This document shows, one piece after another, positions 24,327 through 31,930 of a stretch of 64,000 nucleotides of DNA. The position numbers and the translations under genes are program-made. Position 1 is the stretch's first letter. Every line of letters starts with the position of its first letter. This DNA is from Sphingomonas nostoxanthinifaciens (lineage in GTDB: Bacteria; Pseudomonadota; Alphaproteobacteria; Sphingomonadales; Sphingomonadaceae): NCBI RefSeq assembly GCF_019930585.1, contig NZ_CP082839.1:3158001-3222000 (forward strand), given 5' to 3'. Under the pieces are notes generated by a model that saw only the letters and a list, made by a program, of their open reading frames with translations, did not search any database and was not told where the DNA came from.

Positions 24327-25717
24327 AGACCATTGCCGAACAGATCGCCGCCTTCGAGGCGCGACGCACCTCCACCGTCACCCGCATGACCGAGATCATG
24401 GGCAAGGCCGCCACCGACGGCACGACCCTCGATCAGGCCGAGCAGGACGAATATGACGGCCTCGAGCAGGACATCGAGCAGATCGACGGCCACATCAAGC
24501 GCCTGAAGTCGCTCGAGAAGCACAACGTCGCCGCCGCCACCGCCGTCGTCGGCGAGAATGGCGAGCAGGCCTCGGCCGCGCGCGCGGGCGTTCGTCTCGA
24601 GGTCAAGGGCACGAACCTGCCGAAGGGCACCGCCTTCACCCGCTACGCCACGGCGCTCATGCGGTCGAAGGGCAACCTGATGCAGGCCGCCGAGATCGCC
24701 AAGGGCTGGCACGACAGCACGCCCGAGGTGGAAACCGTCCTGCGCGCGGCGGTCGCCGCCGGCACGACCACGGGCAACACCTGGGCGGCGCCGCTCGTCC
24801 AGTATCAGACGATGGCCAGCGAGTTCGTCGAGCTGCTCCGCCCGGCGACCATCATCGGCAAGATTGTCGGCCTCCGTCACGTGCCGTTCAACGTGAAGAT
24901 CCCGCGCCAGACCGCGGGCGCCTCCGTTGGTTGGGTCGGTGAAGGTGCACCGAAGCCGGTCGGGTCGCTCGCGTTCGACATGATCCAGCTCGGCTGGGCC
25001 AAGGCGGCCGGCATCGTCGTCATGAGCGACGAACTGGTGCGCTTGTCGAACCCGTCGGCCGAGGATCTCGTCCGCACCGACCTGATCAACACCATGGCGC
25101 AGTTCCTCGACGCTCAGTTCGTCGATCCGAGCATCGCCGCGGTTGCGAATGTGTCGCCGGCGTCGATCACGAACGGCGCGACCTACATCACCGCCTCCGG
25201 CACCGACCAGGCCGCGCTGAAGCACGACGTGCAGATCCTGTTCGGCCTGTTCATCGCCGCGAACCTCTCGCTCGCCGACGCGGTGTGGATCATGACGCCG
25301 ACCATGGCGATGTCGATCGGCCTGATGACCAATGCGCTCGGCCAGTTCGAGTATCCGGACATCAACATGAACGGCGGCAAGTGGATGGGCCTGCCTGTCA
25401 TCGTGTCGACGAACGTGCCGCAGTCGGTCGTCAATGGCGGCGCCGCGCCGCCGACCGTCGCCGGCGATCAGATCATCCTGGCGAAGGCCTCGGATATCCT
25501 GCTCGCGGACGATGGTGCGGTGGAGCTCGACGCCAGCACCGAGGCGTCGCTGCAGATGAACTCGGCGCCGGACAACCCCGCCACCGCCGCGACCGTTCTG
25601 ACCAGCCTCTGGCAGAACAACCTCGTGGCACTGCGTGCGGAGCGGTACATCAACTGGATGCGCCGCCGTGCCCAGGCCGTCGCCTACATCTCCGGCGCCA
25701 AGTACGTCGCGAGCTGA
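24323..25717 (+). CDS. HK97-fold major capsid protein
   Basis: 464 residues. The N-terminal part (about 1-85) is a charged coiled coil, the scaffolding delta domain removed by the protease. The HK97 fold follows with TTTGNTWAAPLV, VGWVGEGAPKPVG, MSDELVRLS and the C-terminal AERYINWMRRRAQAVAYI. It starts four bases inside the protease gene and is followed by a strong terminator-type hairpin. Confidence 0.93.
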   Translation: MKTIAEQIAAFEARRTSTVTRMTEIMGKAATDGTTLDQAEQDEYDGLEQDIEQIDGHIKRLKSLEKHNVAAATAVVGENGEQASAARAGVRLEVKGTNLPKGTAFTRYATALMRSKGNLMQAAEIAKGWHDSTPEVETVLRAAVAAGTTTGNTWAAPLVQYQTMASEFVELLRPATIIGKIVGLRHVPFNVKIPRQTAGASVGWVGEGAPKPVGSLAFDMIQLGWAKAAGIVVMSDELVRLSNPSAEDLVRTDLINTMAQFLDAQFVDPSIAAVANVSPASITNGATYITASGTDQAALKHDVQILFGLFIAANLSLADAVWIMTPTMAMSIGLMTNALGQFEYPDINMNGGKWMGLPVIVSTNVPQSVVNGGAAPPTVAGDQIILAKASDILLADDGAVELDASTEASLQMNSAPDNPATAATVLTSLWQNNLVALRAERYINWMRRRAQAVAYISGAKYVAS

Positions 25718-25722
25718 TCTGG

Positions 25723-25752
25723 AAGGCCGGGCGTTCGCGCCCGGCCTTTTCT
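25723..25752 (+). terminator. Hairpin after capsid gene
   Basis: AAGGCCGGGCG, loop TTCG, CGCCCGGCCTT and then TTCTT: an 11-bp stem with a short T-rich tail. It probably reduces, rather than ends, transcription from capsid into portal, since the genes downstream are needed too. Confidence 0.7.
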
Positions 25753-25767
25753 TACAGGAGGGCCGCC

Positions 25768-25998
25768 ATGCCCGATATGATCGCGCTGAAGGCCTTTCGC
25801 TATCGCGGGAAGCTGCTTCAGCCGGATGAGCCGTTCGAGGCTTTGACCTCCGGCCACGCCCGCGTTCACCGTGCCCTCGGCAATGCGCACGACGCGCCCG
25901 CCAAGGCCAAGGCCAAGCCGCGCGCCGCCAAGCCGCAGGACGACCCATCGGCCGCAAGCGGCGAATATCTCCGCCGCGACATGCGCGCCGAGGACTGA
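25768..25998 (+). CDS. Small head-module protein
   Basis: A 76-residue protein with an AGGAGG site. The first 40 residues (ALKAFRYRGKLLQPDEPFEA) form a small beta-rich module common in short proteins next to phage capsid genes, followed by a Lys/Ala/Pro-rich disordered tail. The function is not known. Confidence 0.55.
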   Translation: MPDMIALKAFRYRGKLLQPDEPFEALTSGHARVHRALGNAHDAPAKAKAKPRAAKPQDDPSAASGEYLRRDMRAED

Positions 25999-26001
25999 CG
26001 G

Positions 26002-27399
26002 GTGCGCCTGTTCGGCCTGACCGTCACCCGCGAGAAGGCAGCCGGCCCAACTGCCCTGGCTCCGATCGACACGCGCCGCGGCTGGTTCAGCGTCGCGCGC
26101 GAGCCGTTTGCCGGCGCGTGGCAGCGCGGGGTCGAGGTGCGGGTCGAGAGCGTGCTGACCTTCAGCGCGGTCTACGCGTGCATGACGCTGATCGCGTCGG
26201 ACATCGCCAAGATGCGGATGCGCCTGGTCCAACAAGATGGCGACGGCATCTGGAACGAGACGACCACGCCCGCCTTCTCGCCTGTGCTGACGAAGCCCAA
26301 TCATTTCCAGAACCGCATCGAGTTTTTCGAGCATTGGGTCATCTCCAAGCTCGTCAGCGGCAACACCTACGTGCTGAAGGAGCGCGATAACCGGAACGTC
26401 GTGGTCGGCCTATACGTGCTCGACCCACGCCGGGTGAAGCCGCTCGTCGCGCCCAACGGCGATGTCTATTATCAGCTTAGCCGGGACGACCTGTCCGGCC
26501 TGCCGGAAAACCAGATCACCGTTCCGGCGAGCGAGATCATCCACGATCGGATGAATGCGCTCTATCACCCGCTCGTCGGCATCTCGCCGATCCATGCATG
26601 CGGGCTCGCCGCGACGCAGGGTCTGCGCATCCAGGCCAATTCGGCCAAGTTCTTCGAGAACAACTCCAACCCCGGCGGCATCCTCACCGCGCCGAGCACG
26701 ATCGATCAGGCAACCGCGGACCGGCTCAAGCGCGATTTCACCGAAAATTATTCCGGCGAGAATGCCGGCAAGATCGCGGTCGCGGGCGACGGGCTGAAGT
26801 TCGAGCAGCTGACGATCACCGCGTCGGACTCCCAGCTGATCGAACAGCTGAAATGGACCGCCGAGACCGTTTGCAGCTGCTTCAAGGTGCCTGCGTACAA
26901 GGTGGGCGTCGGCGCTGCGCCGCTGAACAACAATGTCGAAGCGCTCGATCAGCAATATTATTCGCAGTGCCTCCAGATCCTGATCGAGAAAATCGAGCTG
27001 TGCCTCGACGAAGGGCTCGCGTTGCCCGGCAGTTACGGCACCGAGTTCGACCTCGACGACCTGCTCCGGATGGACACCGCAACCCAGGTGAAGACCTATT
27101 CGGACGCGGTGAAGGGTGGATTGCTGAAGCCGAACGAGGGCCGGAAGAAGCTCAATCAGCCGCCCGTCGCCGGCGGCGATGCGGTATATCTCCAGCAGCA
27201 GAACTATTCGATCGAGGCGCTGGCGAAGCGCGACGGATCGGATGACCCGTTTGCGACCAGCAAGCCCACGCCACCGCCTGCGCAGACGCCGCCACCGGAG
27301 CCGCAGGCGGATGCCGCGGCGAAAGAGGCAGCTGGCCTGATCGCGCGCTTTGCCGTGGCGCTTCGCGAGAAAACCCTCCGGGAGACCGTGGATGCTTGA
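26002..27399 (+). CDS. HK97-family portal protein
   Basis: 465 residues from GTG 26002. Family markers are TFSAVYACMTLIASDIAKM, LVSGNTYVLKERD, EIIHDRMNALYHPLVGISPI and FFENNSNPGGIL. The C-terminal part, after about residue 420, is Pro-rich. It forms the dodecameric ring through which DNA enters. It lies after the capsid gene rather than before protease and capsid as in HK97. Confidence 0.92.
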   Translation: MRLFGLTVTREKAAGPTALAPIDTRRGWFSVAREPFAGAWQRGVEVRVESVLTFSAVYACMTLIASDIAKMRMRLVQQDGDGIWNETTTPAFSPVLTKPNHFQNRIEFFEHWVISKLVSGNTYVLKERDNRNVVVGLYVLDPRRVKPLVAPNGDVYYQLSRDDLSGLPENQITVPASEIIHDRMNALYHPLVGISPIHACGLAATQGLRIQANSAKFFENNSNPGGILTAPSTIDQATADRLKRDFTENYSGENAGKIAVAGDGLKFEQLTITASDSQLIEQLKWTAETVCSCFKVPAYKVGVGAAPLNNNVEALDQQYYSQCLQILIEKIELCLDEGLALPGSYGTEFDLDDLLRMDTATQVKTYSDAVKGGLLKPNEGRKKLNQPPVAGGDAVYLQQQNYSIEALAKRDGSDDPFATSKPTPPPAQTPPPEPQADAAAKEAAGLIARFAVALREKTLRETVDA

Positions 27400-28261
27400 T
27401 CCGGAGGCCCTTGCCGACGTTATGGCGGGCATCGTTCGCGAAGCCGTCGCCAAGGCGATCGCGCCGTTGAATGCGCGGATTCTCGAACTTGAGCAGCGCG
27501 CGCCGGCGCCGGGAGATCCGGGCAGAGACGGGGCAGACGGCGTGCCAGGAGTCGACGGCATGGACGGTGCGCCTGGCCGCGATGGCCAAGACGGGCCGCC
27601 CGGACCGGCCGGCAAGGACGGGTTGCCCGGATCGGACGGCCGCGATGGCGGCGACGGGGAGGACGGCAAAGATGGTGCGCCCGGTTCGGACGGAACGCCC
27701 GGCAAGGACGGCGTCGGAGCAGCCGGCGCCGTGATCGATCGATCCGGCAATCTGCTGCTGACGATGACCGACGGCACTGTTCGTGAGCTCGGTCAGGTGG
27801 TCGGCCGCGATGGTGTGGACGGGAAGGAAGGTGCTCGTGGCCTCAATGGCGCCGACGGTAGCGCTGGGCGCGATGGGATCGACGGGAAAGACGGCATCGA
27901 CGGCCTCGGCTTCGACGATCTGACCGTCGAGCAGGATGGCGAGCGCGGCTTCATTATTCGCTTCCAGCGCGGCGAAATCGTGAAAGAGTTCGCCTTCTGC
28001 CTTCCGGTCGTCATCGACCGCGGCGTGTTCAAGGCCGACGAGGCCTATGAAGCGGGCGACGCCGTTTCGTGGGGCGGGTCGCTCTGGATCGCGCGTCGCG
28101 AGACGTCTGCGCGGCCCGGCGAAGGCGAGGATTGGCGGCTCGCCGTGAAGCGCGGCCGTGACGGGCGCGATGGCAAGGACGGCGAGCGCGGCGCCCAGGG
28201 CATCGAGGGACCGGCCGGCCGCGACCTGACCCAGCTCGGCGCCGACGGCGCGAAGTGGTGA
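27392..28261 (+). CDS. Collagen-like protein with carbohydrate-binding-type module
   Basis: A 289-residue protein. A short helical start is followed by about 25 Gly-X-Y triplets (residues 40-105) with many PGxDG and GKDG units. A beta-rich part follows, then a module with FKADEAYEAGDAVSWGGSLW and DWRLAVKRG that resembles CBM5/12-type chitin-binding modules, and a second Gly-X-Y run near the end. Such proteins form trimeric fibres. Located next to portal, it may be a head fibre. It overlaps portal by 8 bp. Confidence 0.75.
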   Translation: MLDPEALADVMAGIVREAVAKAIAPLNARILELEQRAPAPGDPGRDGADGVPGVDGMDGAPGRDGQDGPPGPAGKDGLPGSDGRDGGDGEDGKDGAPGSDGTPGKDGVGAAGAVIDRSGNLLLTMTDGTVRELGQVVGRDGVDGKEGARGLNGADGSAGRDGIDGKDGIDGLGFDDLTVEQDGERGFIIRFQRGEIVKEFAFCLPVVIDRGVFKADEAYEAGDAVSWGGSLWIARRETSARPGEGEDWRLAVKRGRDGRDGKDGERGAQGIEGPAGRDLTQLGADGAKW

Positions 28262-28264
28262 CCG

Positions 28265-28846
28265 ATGGCTGATACCGCTCCCGAGCCGATCTCGCTCGAC
28301 GAGGCGAAGGGCAATCTTCGCGTCGACACCAATGCCGACGATGGACGGATTGCGTCGCTGATCGTCGCCGCGCGCGAGCAGGTCGAGGATATGACCTATC
28401 TCGTGCTGACACCGCGGCCCATTACGGAGACGCGGCCCGAGCTCGGCCGCTGGATCGACTTGAAATCATGGCCGATCCAGTCGGTCGACGCTGTGCGCTA
28501 TCCTGTGCACAACGTCATGACCGCGCTGCCCGCCGGCGCCTGGGTCACCAATCTGAAGGCGGAGCCGGTGCGGCTGCTGCCCGCCCAGATGGGCTGGGGC
28601 GTCGGCTTTACTGGCGGCCTCTGCCGCCACTTCGCGCCGGAGCAGCTGCCGATCGAGATTGACGTAACGGCCGGGTTTCCCACGACTGACGACGTGCCGG
28701 AGAAGGTGAAGCAGGCCATGCACCTGCTGATCGCCCACTGGTATTCCAATCGCGCCGCCGCCGAAGTCGGTACGCGCGCCGCTGCGGTCGAGATCCCCTA
28801 CGGGTTCGAGCCGCTGCTGCGGCGGTGGACGAAGATCGTCATCTGA
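28265..28846 (+). CDS. Head-tail connector (gp6-like)
   Basis: A 193-residue protein: ISLDEAKGNLRVDTNADDG at the N-terminus and VKQAMHLLIAHWYSNRAAA near the C-terminus are typical of the gp6-like adaptor that docks under the portal. The stop overlaps the next ATG. Confidence 0.82.
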   Translation: MADTAPEPISLDEAKGNLRVDTNADDGRIASLIVAAREQVEDMTYLVLTPRPITETRPELGRWIDLKSWPIQSVDAVRYPVHNVMTALPAGAWVTNLKAEPVRLLPAQMGWGVGFTGGLCRHFAPEQLPIEIDVTAGFPTTDDVPEKVKQAMHLLIAHWYSNRAAAEVGTRAAAVEIPYGFEPLLRRWTKIVI

Positions 28847-29205
28847 TGGCCACGCTTCCCGCGCTCCGGGCCGGCGACCTGAGGCATCAGATCGAATTTA
28901 TGCAGCCGGTTCAGCTGCCCGACCGCGCCGGCGGGAGCACGAAAACGTGGCAAGCCACTATGAAGCCTTGGGCGGAGGTGCTGGGGCAGGACGGCCGCGA
29001 GGCAGTGATCGCCCAAGCGCTGCAGGGGATCTCGACCTATCGCATCCGCATCCGCTGGCGCACCGGCATCGATCCGAGCTGGCAGATCCGGCTGAACGGC
29101 ACAGGCGGCATCGATTTGAACATCCTGTCGATCACCGATCCCAACGGCGACCGGGAGCAGCTGCTGATCATCGCCGACACGGCGGCGGTGGAACGCACGA
29201 CATGA
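28846..29205 (+). CDS. Head-closure (head-tail joining) protein
   Basis: A 119-residue protein with LRAGDLRHQIEFMQPV and a run of beta strands (YRIRIRWRTGIDPSWQIR), the SPP1 gp16/HK97 gp7-like stopper fold. It overlaps both neighbours by 1-4 bp. Confidence 0.8.
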   Translation: MATLPALRAGDLRHQIEFMQPVQLPDRAGGSTKTWQATMKPWAEVLGQDGREAVIAQALQGISTYRIRIRWRTGIDPSWQIRLNGTGGIDLNILSITDPNGDREQLLIIADTAAVERTT

Positions 29206-29702
29206 GTCCCGAACGGGTAGCAGGCCTGTCGGCAACGCAAACGCTCTTCGAGAGCATGGGCGACAAGGCCAAGGATGAGATGGGCGTCCTGCTCACGGAG
29301 ATCGCGATCGAGGGGCTTGCGCAGCAGCAGAGCCGAACGCCAATCGATCAGGGCAATCTGCAGGCCGGCTTGAGCGCCTATGTCGATGTCGAGAACCTCC
29401 GCGCGCGCATGGGTCTCCTCGACATGAAGGCCGGCCGCTCCCGCCCGTTCTACGGCCGGCCAGTCGATCGCGGTATCCGCGCGCAGACCGTTACCGTTCA
29501 ACGCCGCCGCCGGGTGAACGGGAAGCTTCGCACGCAGTCGCGCGGCAGCCGCAAGCGGGCCTCCGACATCATCGCGACCTACACCCTCAACATCAAAGCC
29601 CGGCCCGGCACCTACTTCATCGAGGCGCCTGACCTGGGCGCCATCGCCGACGGCAAGATCGACGCCTTTTGGGCGGACCTCTCGGAGGGAGCTATCACCT
29701 GA
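29202..29702 (+). CDS. HK97 gp10-like tail-junction protein
   Basis: A 166-residue protein with an N-terminal helix followed by SRTPIDQGNLQAGLSAYVDV, the family's loop, and a basic middle (RRRRVNGKLRTQSRG). It belongs to the HK97-gp10 family acting at the tail terminus or neck. Confidence 0.8.
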   Translation: MSPERVAGLSATQTLFESMGDKAKDEMGVLLTEIAIEGLAQQQSRTPIDQGNLQAGLSAYVDVENLRARMGLLDMKAGRSRPFYGRPVDRGIRAQTVTVQRRRRVNGKLRTQSRGSRKRASDIIATYTLNIKARPGTYFIEAPDLGAIADGKIDAFWADLSEGAIT

Positions 29703-30097
29703 TGATCGACTTGCTCTCCGCCGTTCAGCAGGCGGTCTACGACGCTTTGGTGGCGGCCAACATCGGCATGCCCGTCTACACGGCGCCGCCGGAGGGCATG
29801 CAGCCGCCCTACATGGTCGTCGCTGACATGGACAACGAGAGCGAGGCCGACAAAGGCGACGGCCAGTTCGAGTATATCACGTTCGAGGTGCACTTCTGGA
29901 TCCGCGGCGGATCGCGCGTGCCGCTCCTTCAGGCCATGCACGCCGGCCGTGTCGCGCTCGACAATAAGCCGCTCGCGGCGGACGGCGCTCGCATCGAGAA
30001 TGCGCGCTGGCTCAAAGGATCAGTCAGCCGCGCCGGGCCAGACGGCGTCACCTACGTCGGCGTGAACCAGTTCGAGACCTACGGCCAGCCGGCCTGA
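29702..30097 (+). CDS. Tail completion/terminator protein (DUF3168-like)
   Basis: A 131-residue protein. MIDLLSAVQQAVYDALVA and the middle FEVHFWIRGGSR segment match the DUF3168 tail-terminator family that caps the tail tube. It ends before a hairpin. Confidence 0.8.
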   Translation: MIDLLSAVQQAVYDALVAANIGMPVYTAPPEGMQPPYMVVADMDNESEADKGDGQFEYITFEVHFWIRGGSRVPLLQAMHAGRVALDNKPLAADGARIENARWLKGSVSRAGPDGVTYVGVNQFETYGQPA

Positions 30098-30120
30098 TCT
30101 TTCCGATTTTCAACCACCCC

Positions 30121-30146
30121 GCCGCGCCTCGCAAGCGCGGCTTTTT
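30121..30146 (+). terminator. Hairpin before tail-tube gene
   Basis: GCCGCGC, loop, GCGCGGC and then TTTTT: a compact intrinsic terminator shape between the tail-terminator and tail-tube genes. It may set the relative dose of connector and tube proteins. Confidence 0.7.
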
Positions 30147-30163
30147 CACATGGGAGAAGCACG

Positions 30164-30604
30164 ATGGCGAAAGGTTTGGGCAACAATTACCTGCTGTGGG
30201 TCGAGAGCGCGACGCCGGGCACCTTCACGCTGCTGAAGGGCCAGCAGGGCGGCAAGGTGAACCGCAGCACGTCGGATATCGATCTCTCGACCAAGGATAA
30301 TCAGGGGTACGGCTCGTCCGCGCCGGGCCTGAAGACCTGGTCGATCGACCTGACGCTGCTGCCCGATCTTCCCGACACGCTGGGCTACACCCGGCTGGAG
30401 TCGCTCTGCAACGCCAACCCGTTGCTGCCGTTCAACATCCAGATCCGCAAGGGCGGCCAGGCCGGCGCGGTCGGAGACGTTGTGTTCGCGGGCTCGGTCT
30501 ACGGCAACCTCGACAGCACCGATTTCGGCCAGAACAGCGGCGTGCCGGTCGCGGTGAAGCTGAGCGGCAACGGCGCGCCGGTCACCGACACCTACGCGGT
30601 CTGA
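30164..30604 (+). CDS. Major tail tube protein
   Basis: A 146-residue protein, beta-rich, with NYLLWVESATPGTFTLLKGQ and SDIDLSTKDNQGYG, as in TP901-1/GTA-type tail tube proteins. It forms the tail shaft. Confidence 0.82.
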   Translation: MAKGLGNNYLLWVESATPGTFTLLKGQQGGKVNRSTSDIDLSTKDNQGYGSSAPGLKTWSIDLTLLPDLPDTLGYTRLESLCNANPLLPFNIQIRKGGQAGAVGDVVFAGSVYGNLDSTDFGQNSGVPVAVKLSGNGAPVTDTYAV

Positions 30605-30631
30605 TCCGCCAACCTTTCAGGAGCCACCGAC

Positions 30632-30931
30632 ATGATCACGATCGGCGAACAGAAGTTCGAGACGACCCGCCCGGACGATCTCGACAAGAAGATCCTCTCG
30701 ATCACCGGCTGCAGCGCTGCCGAGGTGCAGCGCCAGATGCAGGGCGCGCCGCTCGCGCATAGCGTCGCGCGCGCGCTGCGCCCGTTCCTTCCGGTCGACG
30801 CCCCCGACGTCACCACCCTGTCGATGATGATCGCCGACGCCGGCGTCGTCAGCGTCGCTGGGCAGGTCGCGACGCTTTACGCGGCCGTGCCGACCGAGAC
30901 CGCACCGGAGGCCGAGCATGCGGCCGAATAA
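30632..30931 (+). CDS. Tail assembly protein
   Basis: A 99-residue protein between the tail tube and the chaperone-type genes. It has TRPDDLDKKILSITGCSAAE and a helical second half. Its place matches the first tail-assembly chaperone (gpG-like). It overlaps the next gene by 14 bp. Confidence 0.6.
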   Translation: MITIGEQKFETTRPDDLDKKILSITGCSAAEVQRQMQGAPLAHSVARALRPFLPVDAPDVTTLSMMIADAGVVSVAGQVATLYAAVPTETAPEAEHAAE

Positions 30932-31328
30932 GGTCAAGGGCGAGTTCGCGATCGCGCTCGATGGCGCCGACCACATCATGCGGCCGAGCTACGAGGCGAT
31001 CGTGGCGATCGAAACCGAGACCGGCAAGTCGGTCATAGCGCTCGCCAATGATGCCACGAACGCGGCGTTGACCGTGCGTGAGATGGCGACGATCGCGGGC
31101 GAGTGCGTCCGCGAATATGGCCGCCAGGAGTCGGACGCCAGCCACCAGAACGTCAACGACGCGGCCGTTCAGCGCTGCATCGTCGAGATGGGGCCGCTTC
31201 ACGCGCTGTCACCGATCCAGGACATGTTGATCAAGGCGGCCACCGGCGGGATCACCGCCACGGGAAAGCCGAAGGCTCCGACGACGACGGCGAAGACGTC
31301 GGAGCAGGGTGCCGGCACCGCCGAATGA
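30918..31328 (+). CDS. GTA-type tail assembly chaperone
   Basis: A 136-residue protein. KVKGEFAIALDGADHIMRPS and YEAIVAIETETGKSVIAL match the gene-transfer-agent tail protein family, placed as here before the tape measure. The tail of the protein is Thr/Ala/Lys-rich. Confidence 0.75.
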   Translation: MRPNKVKGEFAIALDGADHIMRPSYEAIVAIETETGKSVIALANDATNAALTVREMATIAGECVREYGRQESDASHQNVNDAAVQRCIVEMGPLHALSPIQDMLIKAATGGITATGKPKAPTTTAKTSEQGAGTAE

Positions 31329-31459
31329 TGGGGATCGCGCTGGACGCGTTCGGGTGGACCCCGGACACGTTCTGGCGCTCCACCCCGTGCGAGCTGTGGG
31401 CCATGATTGAGGCCCGGCAGCGCGCCAACGCGGAGATTGAGAAGGCCACGAGGGGGTGA
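31325..31459 (+). CDS. Small tail assembly chaperone (GTA-like)
   Basis: A 44-residue protein, GWTPDTFWRSTPCELWAMIE, typical of the tiny chaperone (TAC) genes that follow the GTA-type tail protein. Its ATG overlaps the preceding stop. Confidence 0.7.
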   Translation: MMGIALDAFGWTPDTFWRSTPCELWAMIEARQRANAEIEKATRG

Positions 31460-31471
31460 TAGCTCTGCGAC

Positions 31472-31885
31472 ATGCGATCGCTGCTTTGCGCTGTTGCGCT
31501 TCTCTCTGCCTCATCGGCAGTCGCTGCCGATCAGTTTGATCTGATCTGCAAAGGCGTTGAAACGGCCAACTATTTTGAAGGAAAGCGCCCCTTCACGCTG
31601 GAACTTCGAGTAGACCTTGAGGCAGGCCGTTATTGTTACGACGAGCTTTGTGATCGTGGGTTGCGTCCGATATTCTCGGTCGAGGCAAGCCGCATTGACT
31701 TCGACGAGCCTATCACGAGCGACGACTCCCCGATCGGAAAGCAGCACCATAGCGTTGATCGATCGACAGGCGCGTATACTCGGTTTCGCTTTGCGCCTTA
31801 TGGTCGTATCGGCTTCTCGACTGCCGACGGCAACTGCGAGCCAGCCCCTTTCAAGGGTTTTCCGGACCCTAAGACGAAGTTCTAG
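31472..31885 (+). CDS. Secreted cargo protein (moron) inside the tail operon
   Basis: A 137-residue protein with a clear signal peptide (MRSLLCAVALLSASSAVAA, cut near residue 19) and a mature part with four Cys, including CYDELCDRG. It is not a tail-type protein. It is inserted between tail chaperone and tape-measure genes and its codons are less GC-rich than those of its neighbours. It is a typical moron, perhaps acting at the envelope in exclusion, but the function is unknown. Confidence 0.65.
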   Translation: MRSLLCAVALLSASSAVAADQFDLICKGVETANYFEGKRPFTLELRVDLEAGRYCYDELCDRGLRPIFSVEASRIDFDEPITSDDSPIGKQHHSVDRSTGAYTRFRFAPYGRIGFSTADGNCEPAPFKGFPDPKTKF

Positions 31886-31930
31886 CGCCGGCTAAGCGTC
31901 GGCAGCACACCGCTTTCCATGGAGTAGCTG

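Noticed and set aside
24074..25957. A 627-residue minus-strand frame
   Set aside because: Shadow of protease and capsid genes; Arg/His/Asp-rich and without domains.
27500..28230. Tandem repeats suggesting a CRISPR array
   Set aside because: The periodicity is codon-based Gly-X-Y repetition within a coding frame, without constant repeats and spacers.
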